The position numbers and the translations under genes were made by a program. The notes below the pieces were generated by a model that was given only the letters and a program-made list of their open reading frames with translations, was not told the DNA's origin and made no database searches. From Prado023 sp963747335 (GTDB lineage Bacteria; Actinomycetota; Actinomycetes; S36-B12; CAIYMF01): a DNA stretch of 64,000 nt. Location: positions 434,001-498,000 of the forward strand of contig CAVVEV010000003.1 of the NCBI GenBank assembly GCA_963747335.1. The letters run 5' to 3'. Shown here piece by piece: positions 53,064 through 63,087 of the stretch. Within the stretch, counting starts at the first letter, position 1. Every line of letters starts with the position of its first letter.

Positions 53064-54539
53064 TCAGCCAACGGGGCGCAGTCCAGGCATCCCCAGGACG
53101 ACCGCCCCTGTCGTGGGGGGGCTGCCAGCGCCAGTTCCGGTTCCGCACGAGGACTGACCCGTCGCCCATGCCTCACCGGCGCGGGTGCCGCGGATGCTCA
53201 AGGCCGTCCCCGTGAGGTGGTGCGGTGCCGCGGCCTCGAGACTCACCAGCACGCAGTCCCCGGGGCGTGCCGACTCGGCGCCCGAGAAGTGCACGAGTCG
53301 GCCGTCCCGTGCTCGGCCGGACATGCGCCGGGTCTGCTCATCCTTGCGGCCCTCGCCCTGAGCCACCAGCACCTCGGCGGTGGTCCCGACTAGGCGCAGG
53401 TTCTCCTCCCAGGAAATGCGCTCGAGGGCATTCACCAGGCGCTCGTAGCGCTCCTGGACGATCGCCTTGGGGATCTGGTCGTCCATCTCGGCTGCCGGCG
53501 TGCCCGGGCGCGGTGAGTACTGGAACGTGAACGCCGCACTGAATCGGGCACGTTCCACGACCTCGAGGGTCTCGACGAAGTCGGCCTCAGTCTCCCCGGG
53601 GAAGCCGACGATGATGTCGGTGGTGATCGCCGCTGCCGGGATGGCCGTCCGAACCTCGTCGAGGATGGACAGGAAGCGCTCGCGCCGGTAGGACCGGCGC
53701 ATCGAGCGCAGGATCCTGTCGCTGCCGGACTGCAGGGGCATGTGCAACGACGGCATCACGGTGGAGGTCTCGGCCATGGCCGCGATCACCTCGCGGGAGA
53801 AGTCACGCGGGTGCGGTGAGGTGAACCGGACCCGTTCGATCCCCGGGACCGCGCCAACCGCGCGAAGGAGGTCGGCGAAGGCGTCACGCTCACCGAACTC
53901 CGCGCCGTAGGCGTTGACGTTCTGACCCAGGAGGGTGACCTCGATGACACCGTCGGTGACGAGGGCCTCGACCTCAGCGAGGATCTCTCCCGGGCGCCGG
54001 TCACGCTCTCGGCCTCGCAGACTTGGGACGATGCAGAAGGTGCAGGTGTTGTTGCATCCGACGCTGATCGCCACCCACGCCGAGTAGGTGGACTCGCGCC
54101 GGCTCGGCAGCGACGAGGGGAACGTCCGAAGCGACTCCTCGATCTCGATCTGTGCCTCATCTACCACCGCTGCGCGGCGAAGGAGGGCAGGCAGTGCGTC
54201 CACGTTGTGGGTGCCGAACACGACGTCGACCCAGGGCGCGCGAGCCACGATGCGCTCGCGGTCCTTCTGTGCGAGGCAACCGCCCACCGCGATCTGCATT
54301 CCCTCATGCTGGCGCTTCACCGAGGCCAGGTGGCCGAGGTTGCCGTACAGCTTGTTGTCAGCGTTCTCGCGGACCGCGCAGGTGTTGAGCACCACGACAT
54401 CGGCCTGTGCTTCGGGTTCCGCAGGCACGTACCCGTGGGACTCCAGCAGGCCAGCGATGCGCTCGGAGTCGTGCACGTTCATCTGGCAGCCATAGGTACG
54501 CACCTGGTAGGTGCGCGCGGCGGTGAGTGTGGTGTCCAT
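53064..54539 (-). CDS. miaB: tRNA-2-methylthio-N6-dimethylallyladenosine synthase MiaB
   Basis: The 491-residue radical-SAM methylthiotransferase adds the 2-methylthio group to i6A37. Three N-terminal Cys (18, 54, 88) hold one cluster, and Cys162, 166 and 169 in GCNNTCTFC hold the radical-SAM cluster. A TRAM domain forms the C terminus, and the final GVVLGMP-type tail is normal for actinobacteria. TACCCT ends 9 nt before the ATG, so the transcript may have almost no leader. The gap 54540-54635 is otherwise empty. Confidence 0.95.
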   Translation of the reverse strand: MDTTLTAARTYQVRTYGCQMNVHDSERIAGLLESHGYVPAEPEAQADVVVLNTCAVRENADNKLYGNLGHLASVKRQHEGMQIAVGGCLAQKDRERIVARAPWVDVVFGTHNVDALPALLRRAAVVDEAQIEIEESLRTFPSSLPSRRESTYSAWVAISVGCNNTCTFCIVPSLRGRERDRRPGEILAEVEALVTDGVIEVTLLGQNVNAYGAEFGERDAFADLLRAVGAVPGIERVRFTSPHPRDFSREVIAAMAETSTVMPSLHMPLQSGSDRILRSMRRSYRRERFLSILDEVRTAIPAAAITTDIIVGFPGETEADFVETLEVVERARFSAAFTFQYSPRPGTPAAEMDDQIPKAIVQERYERLVNALERISWEENLRLVGTTAEVLVAQGEGRKDEQTRRMSGRARDGRLVHFSGAESARPGDCVLVSLEAAAPHHLTGTALSIRGTRAGEAWATGQSSCGTGTGAGSPPTTGAVVLGMPGLRPVG

Positions 54540-54635
54540 CAGAGCTCAAGGGTAGGTGCTCAGGCCATGATCGTGAGAACCGCGACCACGGACCCTACTG
54601 TCCAGGGACCCCTCCCAGTCCCACCCTCCACGCCC

Positions 54636-55199
54636 TCAGTTCCAGTCGGCGGAGTCCGACGCGGGGAGGTCACCCTCGTATTCCCCAGCCTCGAGCGCCT
54701 CGCGAACCACCTGCGCGGTCAGTCCGGGCCCGTAGCCCTTGCGGGCCAGGGCACCGGACAACCGCCGCACCTGCGTGGCGCGTGGGAGACCGACGACCGA
54801 GCGAGCCTTGCTCGCCGCCACTGCGCGGGCTGCGTCGCGCTCATCCTCGGGCCCCACCTGCTCGAGCGCCTCATCGATCCACTCGTCGCGGATGCCCTTG
54901 CGGCGCAGCTCGCTGCGCAGCGCTCGTCCAGACAGGCTCCGAGCCCGTTGGCGGGACTCCACCCACATGCGGGCGAACAGTCGATCGTCGATCAGGCCGA
55001 CCTCCTCGCACCGGTCGAGCACCCGCTGGGCGACGTCGTCCGGGACATTTCGCTCCCGCAGCGTCGTCGCCAGCTCTGAGCGCGTTCTCGGGGCAGCGTC
55101 CAACCGACGCAGCAGGATCGTGCGGGCGACCTGCTCCGGATCCGCCGGAGAATCCGGAAGACTCTCCGGCGGATGTGCGACCCAGCGACTTCCCGACAT
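54636..55199 (-). CDS. recX: RecA regulator RecX
   Basis: The 187-residue protein consists of three-helix RecX repeats (ILLRRLDAAPRTRSELATTL, DRLFARMWVESRQRARSLSGRALRSEL, RRLSGALARKGYG). RecX limits RecA filament growth. It begins 4 nt after the recA stop, so it is co-transcribed with recA and shares its LexA control. Confidence 0.92.
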   Translation of the reverse strand: MSGSRWVAHPPESLPDSPADPEQVARTILLRRLDAAPRTRSELATTLRERNVPDDVAQRVLDRCEEVGLIDDRLFARMWVESRQRARSLSGRALRSELRRKGIRDEWIDEALEQVGPEDERDAARAVAASKARSVVGLPRATQVRRLSGALARKGYGPGLTAQVVREALEAGEYEGDLPASDSADWN

Positions 55200-55203
55200 G
55201 GAG

Positions 55204-56259
<1,056 letters not shown>

Positions 56260-56357
56260 TCCAACTCCTTGGATCTCGTGGTGCCGACGGCACCTCTCCT
56301 CTGACAGGAGCGGACACTAGACCGGGTGACTGACATCGCGACCCGTTCGAATGCGAT

Positions 56358-56369
56358 CCTGTGGATGAC
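56358..56369. promoter_or_regulatory. DnaA-box-like 12-mer upstream of recA
   Basis: CCTGTGGATGAC is identical to 44120-44131 in the nrdR promoter. Its reverse complement contains TCATCCACA, one base from TTATCCACA. Confidence 0.4.
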
Positions 56370-56409
56370 CCCCTGGGGGCCAGCCGCCGACTGACATCCG
56401 CACTGTAGT

Positions 56410-56425
56410 ACGAACACGTGTTCGA
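56410..56425 (-). promoter_or_regulatory. LexA box of recA
   Basis: ACGAACACGTGTTCGA matches TCGAACRNNTGTTCGA at 15 of 16 positions. It lies about 150 bp upstream of the recA start, between recA and the DUF3046 gene. Confidence 0.85.
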
Positions 56426-56444
56426 CCGCGAGCGACACGCCGGA

Positions 56445-56639
56445 TCAGGTCAGGTCTCCGGGGACCTTCGCGTGGGCACAGACGGCTCGCCAGACGTCAC
56501 GGGTGTCCTCCCCCTCGGCCAGGGCCTGCTCCACGGTGCGTCCACCGAGGGCGGCCAGGTGCTGGTCCGAAGCCCAGGAGCGGGCGTACGCGCGCCCGAA
56601 GGTCAGGTCCATCCGCTCCCAGAAGTCGGTCAGCCGCAC
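56445..56639 (-). CDS. DUF3046 small protein
   Basis: The 64-residue protein starts MRLTDFWERMDLTFG and ends DVWRAVCAHAKVPGDL, both typical of DUF3046, which is found directly upstream of recA in actinobacteria. It likely forms a small helical bundle. Function unknown. GTG start at 56639. The stop lies 20 nt before the recA LexA box. Confidence 0.9.
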   Translation of the reverse strand: MRLTDFWERMDLTFGRAYARSWASDQHLAALGGRTVEQALAEGEDTRDVWRAVCAHAKVPGDLT

Positions 56640-56696
56640 AGGCGAATCGTGCCATCCCTGGCGAGTTCGCGTGCGCTGTGGACGATGGGGCAGCCG

Positions 56697-59600
56697 ATGT
56701 CGGACCCAGGGTCCAAGATTGTCCGCGTGGATCCACTGGCCGCGTTCTCCGAGCCCACGAGGCGCTGGTTCAACGCGGCCTTCGCAACCCCCACCGATGT
56801 CCAGGCGGCTGCCTGGCCGCGGATCCAGGCCGGCGTCGATGTGCTCGCAGTGGCGCCCACGGGGTCAGGCAAGACACTGGCCGCATTCCTGTGCGCCATC
56901 GATCGATGCCTCACCCCCCGCGAGGAGCCGGGGGTGCGCGTCCTCTACATCAGCCCGCTCAAGGCGCTGGTGGTGGACGTGGAGCGCAACCTGCGGGCGC
57001 CACTGTCGGGCATCGCCACCCAGTGCGAGCTGCTGGGTCTGCCCGTGCCGCACATCAGTGTGGCCCAGCGCACTGGCGACACCCCCGCGCAGGAGCGGCG
57101 GGTCATGGCCAAGCGGCCCCCCGACATCCTGATCACCACGCCGGAGTCCCTGTTCCTGATGCTCACCTCGGCGACACGAGCCATCCTGGCCGACGTCGAG
57201 TCGGTGATCATCGACGAGGTCCATGCCATCGCTGGATCCAAGCGGGGAGCCCACCTGGCCGTCAGCCTGGCCCGCCTCGACCATCTGGCCGGCCGACGGA
57301 TCCCCCGGGTGGGACTGTCGGCGACGGTGCGGCCCACGCATGTGGCCGCGCAGTTCCTCGGCGGTGACGTCCCGGTCGAGATCCTCGAGCAGGGGACGGC
57401 CAAGGAGTGGGAGCTGACGGTCCAGGTGCCGGTCGAGGACCTCGGCGAGCTCGGCACCGGCCCCGGCCCCGATGGGTCCCCCACTGCGTCGGTCTGGCCG
57501 CACGTCGAGGCGCGCATCGTGGACCTGATCGAGAGCCATCGGTCGACCATCGTGTTCGCGAACTCCCGGCGGCTGGCCGAGCGACTCACCGCCCGACTCA
57601 ACGAGATCCACGCGGAGCGCGCCGGCACACCTCCGGACTCGCCCGGGAGCACCGGACCCCCCGCGGAGGTGATGGCACAAGGAGGCTCCACTCGGGGCGC
57701 GGAGCCTCTTCTGGCCAGAGCCCATCACGGGTCGGTGAGCAAGGAGCAACGGGCCCACATCGAGGAGGATCTCAAGACCGGCCGCCTCCGGGCGGTCGTG
57801 GCCACCTCCAGCCTCGAGCTGGGGATCGACATGGGTGCCGTTGACCTCGTGATCCAGGTGGAGGCGCCACCCTCAGTCAGCTCGGGGCTGCAGCGCGTCG
57901 GACGGGCCGGGCACCAGGTCGGTGCGATCTCCACCGGTGTCATCCTGCCGAAGTACCGGTCGGACCTGCTCACCAGCGCTGTGGTCGTGCAGCGGATGCG
58001 CTCGGGGGCCATCGAGAAGCTGCGCATCCCGGCCAACCCGTTGGACGTCGCAGCCCAGCAGATCGTCGCGTGCGTCGCCATGGATGACTGGCCCGCGACG
58101 GACCTCCTGTCCCTCCTGCGACGAACCGCACCCTTCGCAGAGCTGACCCCTGCGGTCTACGAGGCAGTCGTCGAGATGCTCGCCGGCCGGTACCCCTCGG
58201 ATGCCTTCGCCGAGTTGCGCCCGCGGATCATCTGGGATCGCGACGACGACGTCCTGAGGGCTCGTCCCGGCGCGCAGCAGCTGGCCGTCACCTCCGGGGG
58301 GACCATCCCCGATCGAGGGCTGTTCGGAGTGCACATCGTGGGTGGGGGCCGCGTCGGAGAACTCGATGAGGAGATGGTCTACGAGTCCAGAGTCGGGGAC
58401 GTGTTCGCCCTCGGCGCCACCAGCTGGCAGGTCGTCGAGATCACCCACGACCGGGTCAACGTCGTGCCGGCCGCCGGTGCACCTGGTCGCCTTCCGTTCT
58501 GGCGGGGCGACAACCTCGGTCGCCCCGCCGAGCTGGGCCGTGCTATCGGGCAGTTCACGCGCCAGATGTCGGAGCTGACCCCCACAGACGCCCGTGCCCA
58601 CCTCGCCGGGCTGGGCCTCGATGCGTGGGCAGGGGGCAATCTCATCTCCTACCTGGCCGAGCAGGCGGCGGCCAGTCACGTCCCGACGGACCGCACGATC
58701 GTCGTCGAGCGCACTCGCGACGAGCTAGGAGACTGGCGCCTGACCGTGCTGTCGCCCTTCGGGGCCCAGGTGCACGCTCCGTGGGCGCTGGTCGCACGAG
58801 AGCGGCTGAGCAGGCGCTTCGGGGTCGATGCTGCGGTCCTGCATGGTGATGACGGCATCGTGGCCCGCCTGCCCGACCTCCCCGATGACGACTGGCTGTC
58901 CGAGGCGACGGCGTGCATGTTCCCCGATCCCGATGAGATCGAGGCGGACGTGACCCGATTGATCGGAGGATCGGCGCTGTTCGCCGCACGGTTCCGGGAG
59001 TGCGCCTCGCGCGCACTGCTCCTCCCCCGTCCTCGGCCCGGCCGGCGGGCGCCCCTCTGGCAGCAGCGTCAGAGGTCCGCCCAGCTCCTGCAGATTGCCG
59101 CCGAGCATCCCACGTTCCCGATCGTCCTCGAGGCGGTCCGGGAGGTCATCAAGGACGTCTACGACCTGCCTGCCCTCGTCGCCCTGATGGCCTCGGTCCA
59201 GGAGCGGAGGATCCGCGTGGTGGAGGTGACCCCTCCTGCTGCCTCGCCGTTCGCCCGCTCCCTGTTGTTCGGCTATGTCTCGGAGTACCTCTACGAGGGG
59301 GACTCCCCGTTGGCCGAGCGCCGGGCGGCGGCACTGACCCTCGACCCGTCCCTGCTGGGCGAGCTCCTCGGGCAGACAGACCTGCGCGACCTCCTCGAGC
59401 CTGACGCCATCGCCCAGGTCGTGGCCCAGATCCAGCACCTCACCGAGGAGCGGCGTGCACGTGGCCCCGAGGACGTGGCCGACCTGCTGCGGGTCCTCGG
59501 GCCTCTGAGCGGGGCGCAGGCCGAGCTCCGCGGGGTCGACCCGGCGTGGCTCGATGAGCTCGAGGCGCAGCGGCGAGTCCTGCGCACGCGGGTCGCCGGC

Positions 59601-61386
59601 CGGGATGTCTGGGCAGGCGTCGAGGACGCGGCACGCCTTCGCGACGGGCTGGGGGCGCCGATCCCGGCAGGTGTGCCCGATGCCCACCTCCGGCCGGTGG
59701 AGGACCCGCTCGGCGACCTGATCACCCGCTACAGCCGCACACACGGGCCCTTCACGGTCGAGGATGTGGTGCGGGATCTCGCCCTTCCTCCGGCAGTGAT
59801 CGCCCAGCGGCTGTCGATCAGCCGATCCGCCGGCAGGATCATCGAGGGCTGGTTCGTCCCGGACTCCCCCGGCCCGCAGTGGTGCCACCCCGATGTCCTG
59901 CGGCTGATCAAGCGCCGCTCCGTGGCACTGCTGCGCCAGCAGATCGAGCCGGTGTCCCACGCCGCATTGGCCACCTTCCTTCCACGCTGGCAGAACGTCG
60001 GCCCCCGAGCGTCTGGACGCCTGCGGGGCCCTGATGGGGTCCTGCAGGCGATCCGGGCAATGGCCGGAGTGGCCGTCCCGGCGTCGGCCCTCGAGGAGTC
60101 GATCCTGCCGCTTCGCGTGAGCGGGTACGGTCAGGCGATGCTCGATGAGCTCACCTCAGCGGGTGAGGTGCTCTGGACTGGGAACGCGCCACTCCCGGGA
60201 GGCGATGGGTGGATCGCGCTGGCACCGGCGGACGTCGGTTTCCTGCTGCCTCGCGCCGCTGACCCACCGACCAGCCCGGTCGCGACGGAACTGCTCGGCC
60301 TCCTGCGCTCCGGCGGCGGCTGGTTCGTGGCCGACCTCCGACAGCGGATGACCCACCCGGACCTCGATTCCGCGACCTTGGGCCACAGCCTCCTTGAGCT
60401 CCCTGTGGGCGGGGCTGGTGAGCAACGACACGATCGAGCCGGTTCGCGCGATGCTCGATCGGTCACCAGGGCGACGCCGCCGCACCACTGCCACAGCCGG
60501 TCGACGCGCACGACCGGTTCGTGGCCGCTACGCGGACCTGTGGAAGCCATCGAACGGATCCGGCGCCGAGGCCGCGGGGCGGTGGGGCAGTGACGATGGC
60601 GGCCCCGGCACTCCTGGCGCCCCTGGCGCCCCTGGGATCGGGCCGTCGGCCCCGGTCGGCAGGTCGGTGCGCAGGCAGCCCGAGCTCCCAGGTAGGTGGT
60701 TCGCCCTGCCGGCTGACCTGCCCCCGCGCGAGATCGTCGCCCTGGCGCGAGCGGAGGCCCATCTCGACCGGCTGGGCATCGTCACCCGGGGCGCAGTCCT
60801 CGCCTCGGGTGACCCCGGCGGCTTCGCCTCGGCGTACCGGACCCTGTCGACGATGGAGGAACGTGGCAGGGTCCAGCGCGTGTACGCCGTGGAGGGACTC
60901 GGGGCTGCTCAGTTCGCCCTGACGGGGGTGGTGGACCAGGTGCGGGCCGTGGAGCGGGATCTGGCTGACGGGCAGTCCGACGACCTGCTGCTGGCCACGG
61001 CCGATCCGGCCAACCCCTACGGCGCCGCGTTGGAGTGGCCGGCCAGTGACTGGGCTGGCGGCACCGGGTCGCCGCATCGACCCTCGAGGGGCGCCGGGTG
61101 CCACGTTGTCCTGATGTCCGGTCGGCCCGTGCTGTACTCGGAGCGCGGCGGCCACACCCTGCTGACCTTCTCCGAGGGCGCCGCAGACAAGGACGTCGCC
61201 GCAGAGCTGGCCACAGCAGCGCGACTGCTGCACGACGCGGTGAAGTCCGGGGCGGTCGGGGCGCTGACGATCACGAAGGTCAACGGATCAGCCGTGATGG
61301 AACTGGGTGCGTCAGACCACGTGCGAAAGGCGTTGGAGGCCGCCGGGTTCGGGCTGACCCCGCGCGGATACCGAGTCCCTCGCTGA
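56697..61386 (+). CDS. lhr: Lhr-type large ATP-dependent helicase (frameshifted in this sequence)
   Basis: Corrected for one extra base, the product has about 1562 residues, the usual size of bacterial Lhr. It has Q motif/Walker A APTGSGKTLAAFL, DEVH in IIDEVHAIAGSKRGAH, SATV, and motif VI QRVGRAGHQ, then the winged-helix and long Lhr C-terminal domain. It works as a 3'-5' helicase for RNA:DNA or DNA in repair. The frame breaks near 60375-60395, where the following frame gives SSLWAGLVSNDT. ATG 56697 is chosen, and the open frame back to 56418 would run through the recA LexA box. It interrupts the usual recA-clgR neighbourhood. Confidence 0.88.
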
Positions 61387-61408
61387 ACGAGTGAGTCCGG
61401 GCAGGGCC

Positions 61409-61675
61409 TCAGGCGGCGTGCGACACGGCAGCCTCGGCGGCTTCGATCGCGGCGACCTCGTCGCTGACGGAGCGCAGCAGGGTGGAGAGCGGGACATCGA
61501 GGGCGGTGCAGATCGCAGCCAGCAACTCGCTGGACGGCTCCTTCTGACCCCGCTCGATCTCGGACAGGTAGCCCAGCGATACCCGGGCAGCGGAACTCAC
61601 ATCGCGCAGCGTCCGGCCCTGGTCCTGACGCAGGCGACGCAACTGCTCGCCCACGACCCGTCGCAGGATCACCAT
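61409..61675 (-). CDS. clgR: ClgR, XRE-type activator of Clp protease genes
   Basis: The 88-residue helix-turn-helix protein has the core LRDVSSAARVSLGYLSEIERGQKEPSSELL, nearly invariant in ClgR. It activates clpP and other proteolysis genes. The protein ends in Ala-Ala, matching the Clp-degradable C terminus known from streptomycete ClgR, which suggests feedback degradation. ATG at 61675 is preceded by GAGAAGGGGA. It follows cinA in the same direction. Confidence 0.92.
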   Translation of the reverse strand: MVILRRVVGEQLRRLRQDQGRTLRDVSSAARVSLGYLSEIERGQKEPSSELLAAICTALDVPLSTLLRSVSDEVAAIEAAEAAVSHAA

Positions 61676-61737
61676 GACCGTCCCCTTCTCTCCATTGACC
61701 AACTCTAGCGCGAGACCACCGCCAGCGCGGTGATGTG

Positions 61738-62298
61738 TCACCAGAACGCGTGATCAGTCGCCGTTGTTCCCGAGTCCTGCCCCCGATGCGTCGCCGGGCT
61801 GGGCCCTTCCGCACCACGGACCTCGGCCAGCAGCATGAGGGCGCCATCGACGGCGTCGAGTTGAACCTGCTCACGGCGTCCGGTGATCCCCAGGTGGCGT
61901 GTCGTGGTCCCCCTGGGCCCGGTCACGGCGACGAACACGGTCCCGACCGGCCTGCCGCTGGCGGAGTCCGGTCCGGCCTCCCCCGTGGTGGCGACCCCGT
62001 ACGTGGCGCCCAGGCGATCGCGGACTCCCGAAGCCATCTGCTCAGCCACGGCCGCCGAGACCGGGCCCTCCTCCGCGAGAACCCTCGGATCCACGCCGAG
62101 CATCGAGGACTTGACGTCGGTGGCGTAGGCCACCACCGCGCCACGGACGACAGCCGAGGAGCCGGGGACCGAGGTCAGCGCGGCTACCAGCCGACCCCCC
62201 GTGATGGACTCAGCCGTCGCGACCGTCGCCCCGTCGGAGATCAAGCCTGCCAGGAGCTCCGCCACCCCGGCGACTCCTCCCGGGATCGGATCGGTCAC
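61738..62298 (-). CDS. cinA: Nicotinamide-nucleotide amidohydrolase (CinA C-terminal domain type)
   Basis: The 186-residue protein contains only the CinA C-terminal (PncC) domain: TVATAESITGGRLVAALTSVPGSS, VVAYATDVKSSMLGV and GVATTGEAGPD. It deamidates nicotinamide mononucleotide in NAD recycling. The start GTG at 62298 overlaps the pgsA stop by 4 nt (GTGA). Confidence 0.9.
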   Translation of the reverse strand: MTDPIPGGVAGVAELLAGLISDGATVATAESITGGRLVAALTSVPGSSAVVRGAVVAYATDVKSSMLGVDPRVLAEEGPVSAAVAEQMASGVRDRLGATYGVATTGEAGPDSASGRPVGTVFVAVTGPRGTTTRHLGITGRREQVQLDAVDGALMLLAEVRGAEGPSPATHRGQDSGTTATDHAFW

Positions 62299-63017
62299 GG
62301 GGTGGACCCTGAGGGCGGCGCTGGTCCGTCCGTGGGCGGGCCGTCGGGGTCCTTGCTGCCAGACGTCTCCTCGCCCGATGACCCCTGGCCGGGTGCGATG
62401 GGGGTGGCAGCCTTTGCTGCCTTCGCGGACTTCGAATCGCTGCGCGTCCAGTACGCCTTGCTGATGTAGTCGAGCCCGGTGAGGGCGGTGAGCAGCACGG
62501 CGATCCCCATCGTGACGTTCCGGGTCCACCACAGCAGGGTCATCGCGGGAGTGATGGGCAGGAGAAACAGGGTGATGCCGACCATCTGGAATAGCGTCTT
62601 TGCCTTGCCGCCGCGGCTCGCGGGGATCACCCCGTGCTTGAGGACCCCGAACCGGATGATCGTGACGCCGACCTCACGGCTCATGATCAGGACTGTCACC
62701 CACCACCACAGCTCGTCGAGCACCGACAAACCGATCAGGGCCACGCCCGTGAGCGCCTTGTCCGCCAGAGGGTCGGCGATCTTGCCGAAGGTCGAGACCA
62801 ACCCCTGCCTGCGAGCGAGCCACCCGTCGAGCCAGTCGGTGATCGCCGCCACCACGAAGACCACAGTCGCCGCGATGCGGGTCGCGGCGTTCGTCCCGTC
62901 GTCGTACATGAGCAGGTACCAGAAGAACGGGATCATCACGATCCGCAGGAGCGTGAGCATGTTGGGCAGGTGCCACAACTGCGCCCAACCGGTCACCACG
63001 CGCTCCCGGCTCCACAT
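62295..63017 (-). CDS. pgsA: CDP-diacylglycerol--glycerol-3-phosphate phosphatidyltransferase
   Basis: The 240-residue integral membrane enzyme makes phosphatidylglycerol phosphate. The CDP-alcohol phosphotransferase motif is complete: DWLDGWLARRQGLVSTFGKIADPLADK. Four to six hydrophobic segments are seen. The C-terminal 40 residues are Lys, Pro and Ser-rich and probably disordered. ATG at 63017 is chosen because GGAGAAGCCGGAG lies in front. A TTG at 63098 would give a longer disordered N terminus. Confidence 0.9.
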   Translation of the reverse strand: MWSRERVVTGWAQLWHLPNMLTLLRIVMIPFFWYLLMYDDGTNAATRIAATVVFVVAAITDWLDGWLARRQGLVSTFGKIADPLADKALTGVALIGLSVLDELWWWVTVLIMSREVGVTIIRFGVLKHGVIPASRGGKAKTLFQMVGITLFLLPITPAMTLLWWTRNVTMGIAVLLTALTGLDYISKAYWTRSDSKSAKAAKAATPIAPGQGSSGEETSGSKDPDGPPTDGPAPPSGSTP

Positions 63018-63087
63018 CTCCGGCTTCTCCGGCTCGGCGCCGTGCCCACCGGGGGCCGAGGGTAGGGACTCCTCGGGGCCGTGGGGA

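Noticed and set aside
53064..53176. C-terminal tail of MiaB as a frameshift artefact
   Set aside because: The tail with VVLGMP is like that of actinobacterial MiaB proteins, so the full 491 residues look genuine.
56418..56696. Extension of the Lhr reading frame to 56418
   Set aside because: It would run through the recA LexA box and the DUF3046 gene on the other strand. The protein similarity begins after the ATG at 56697.
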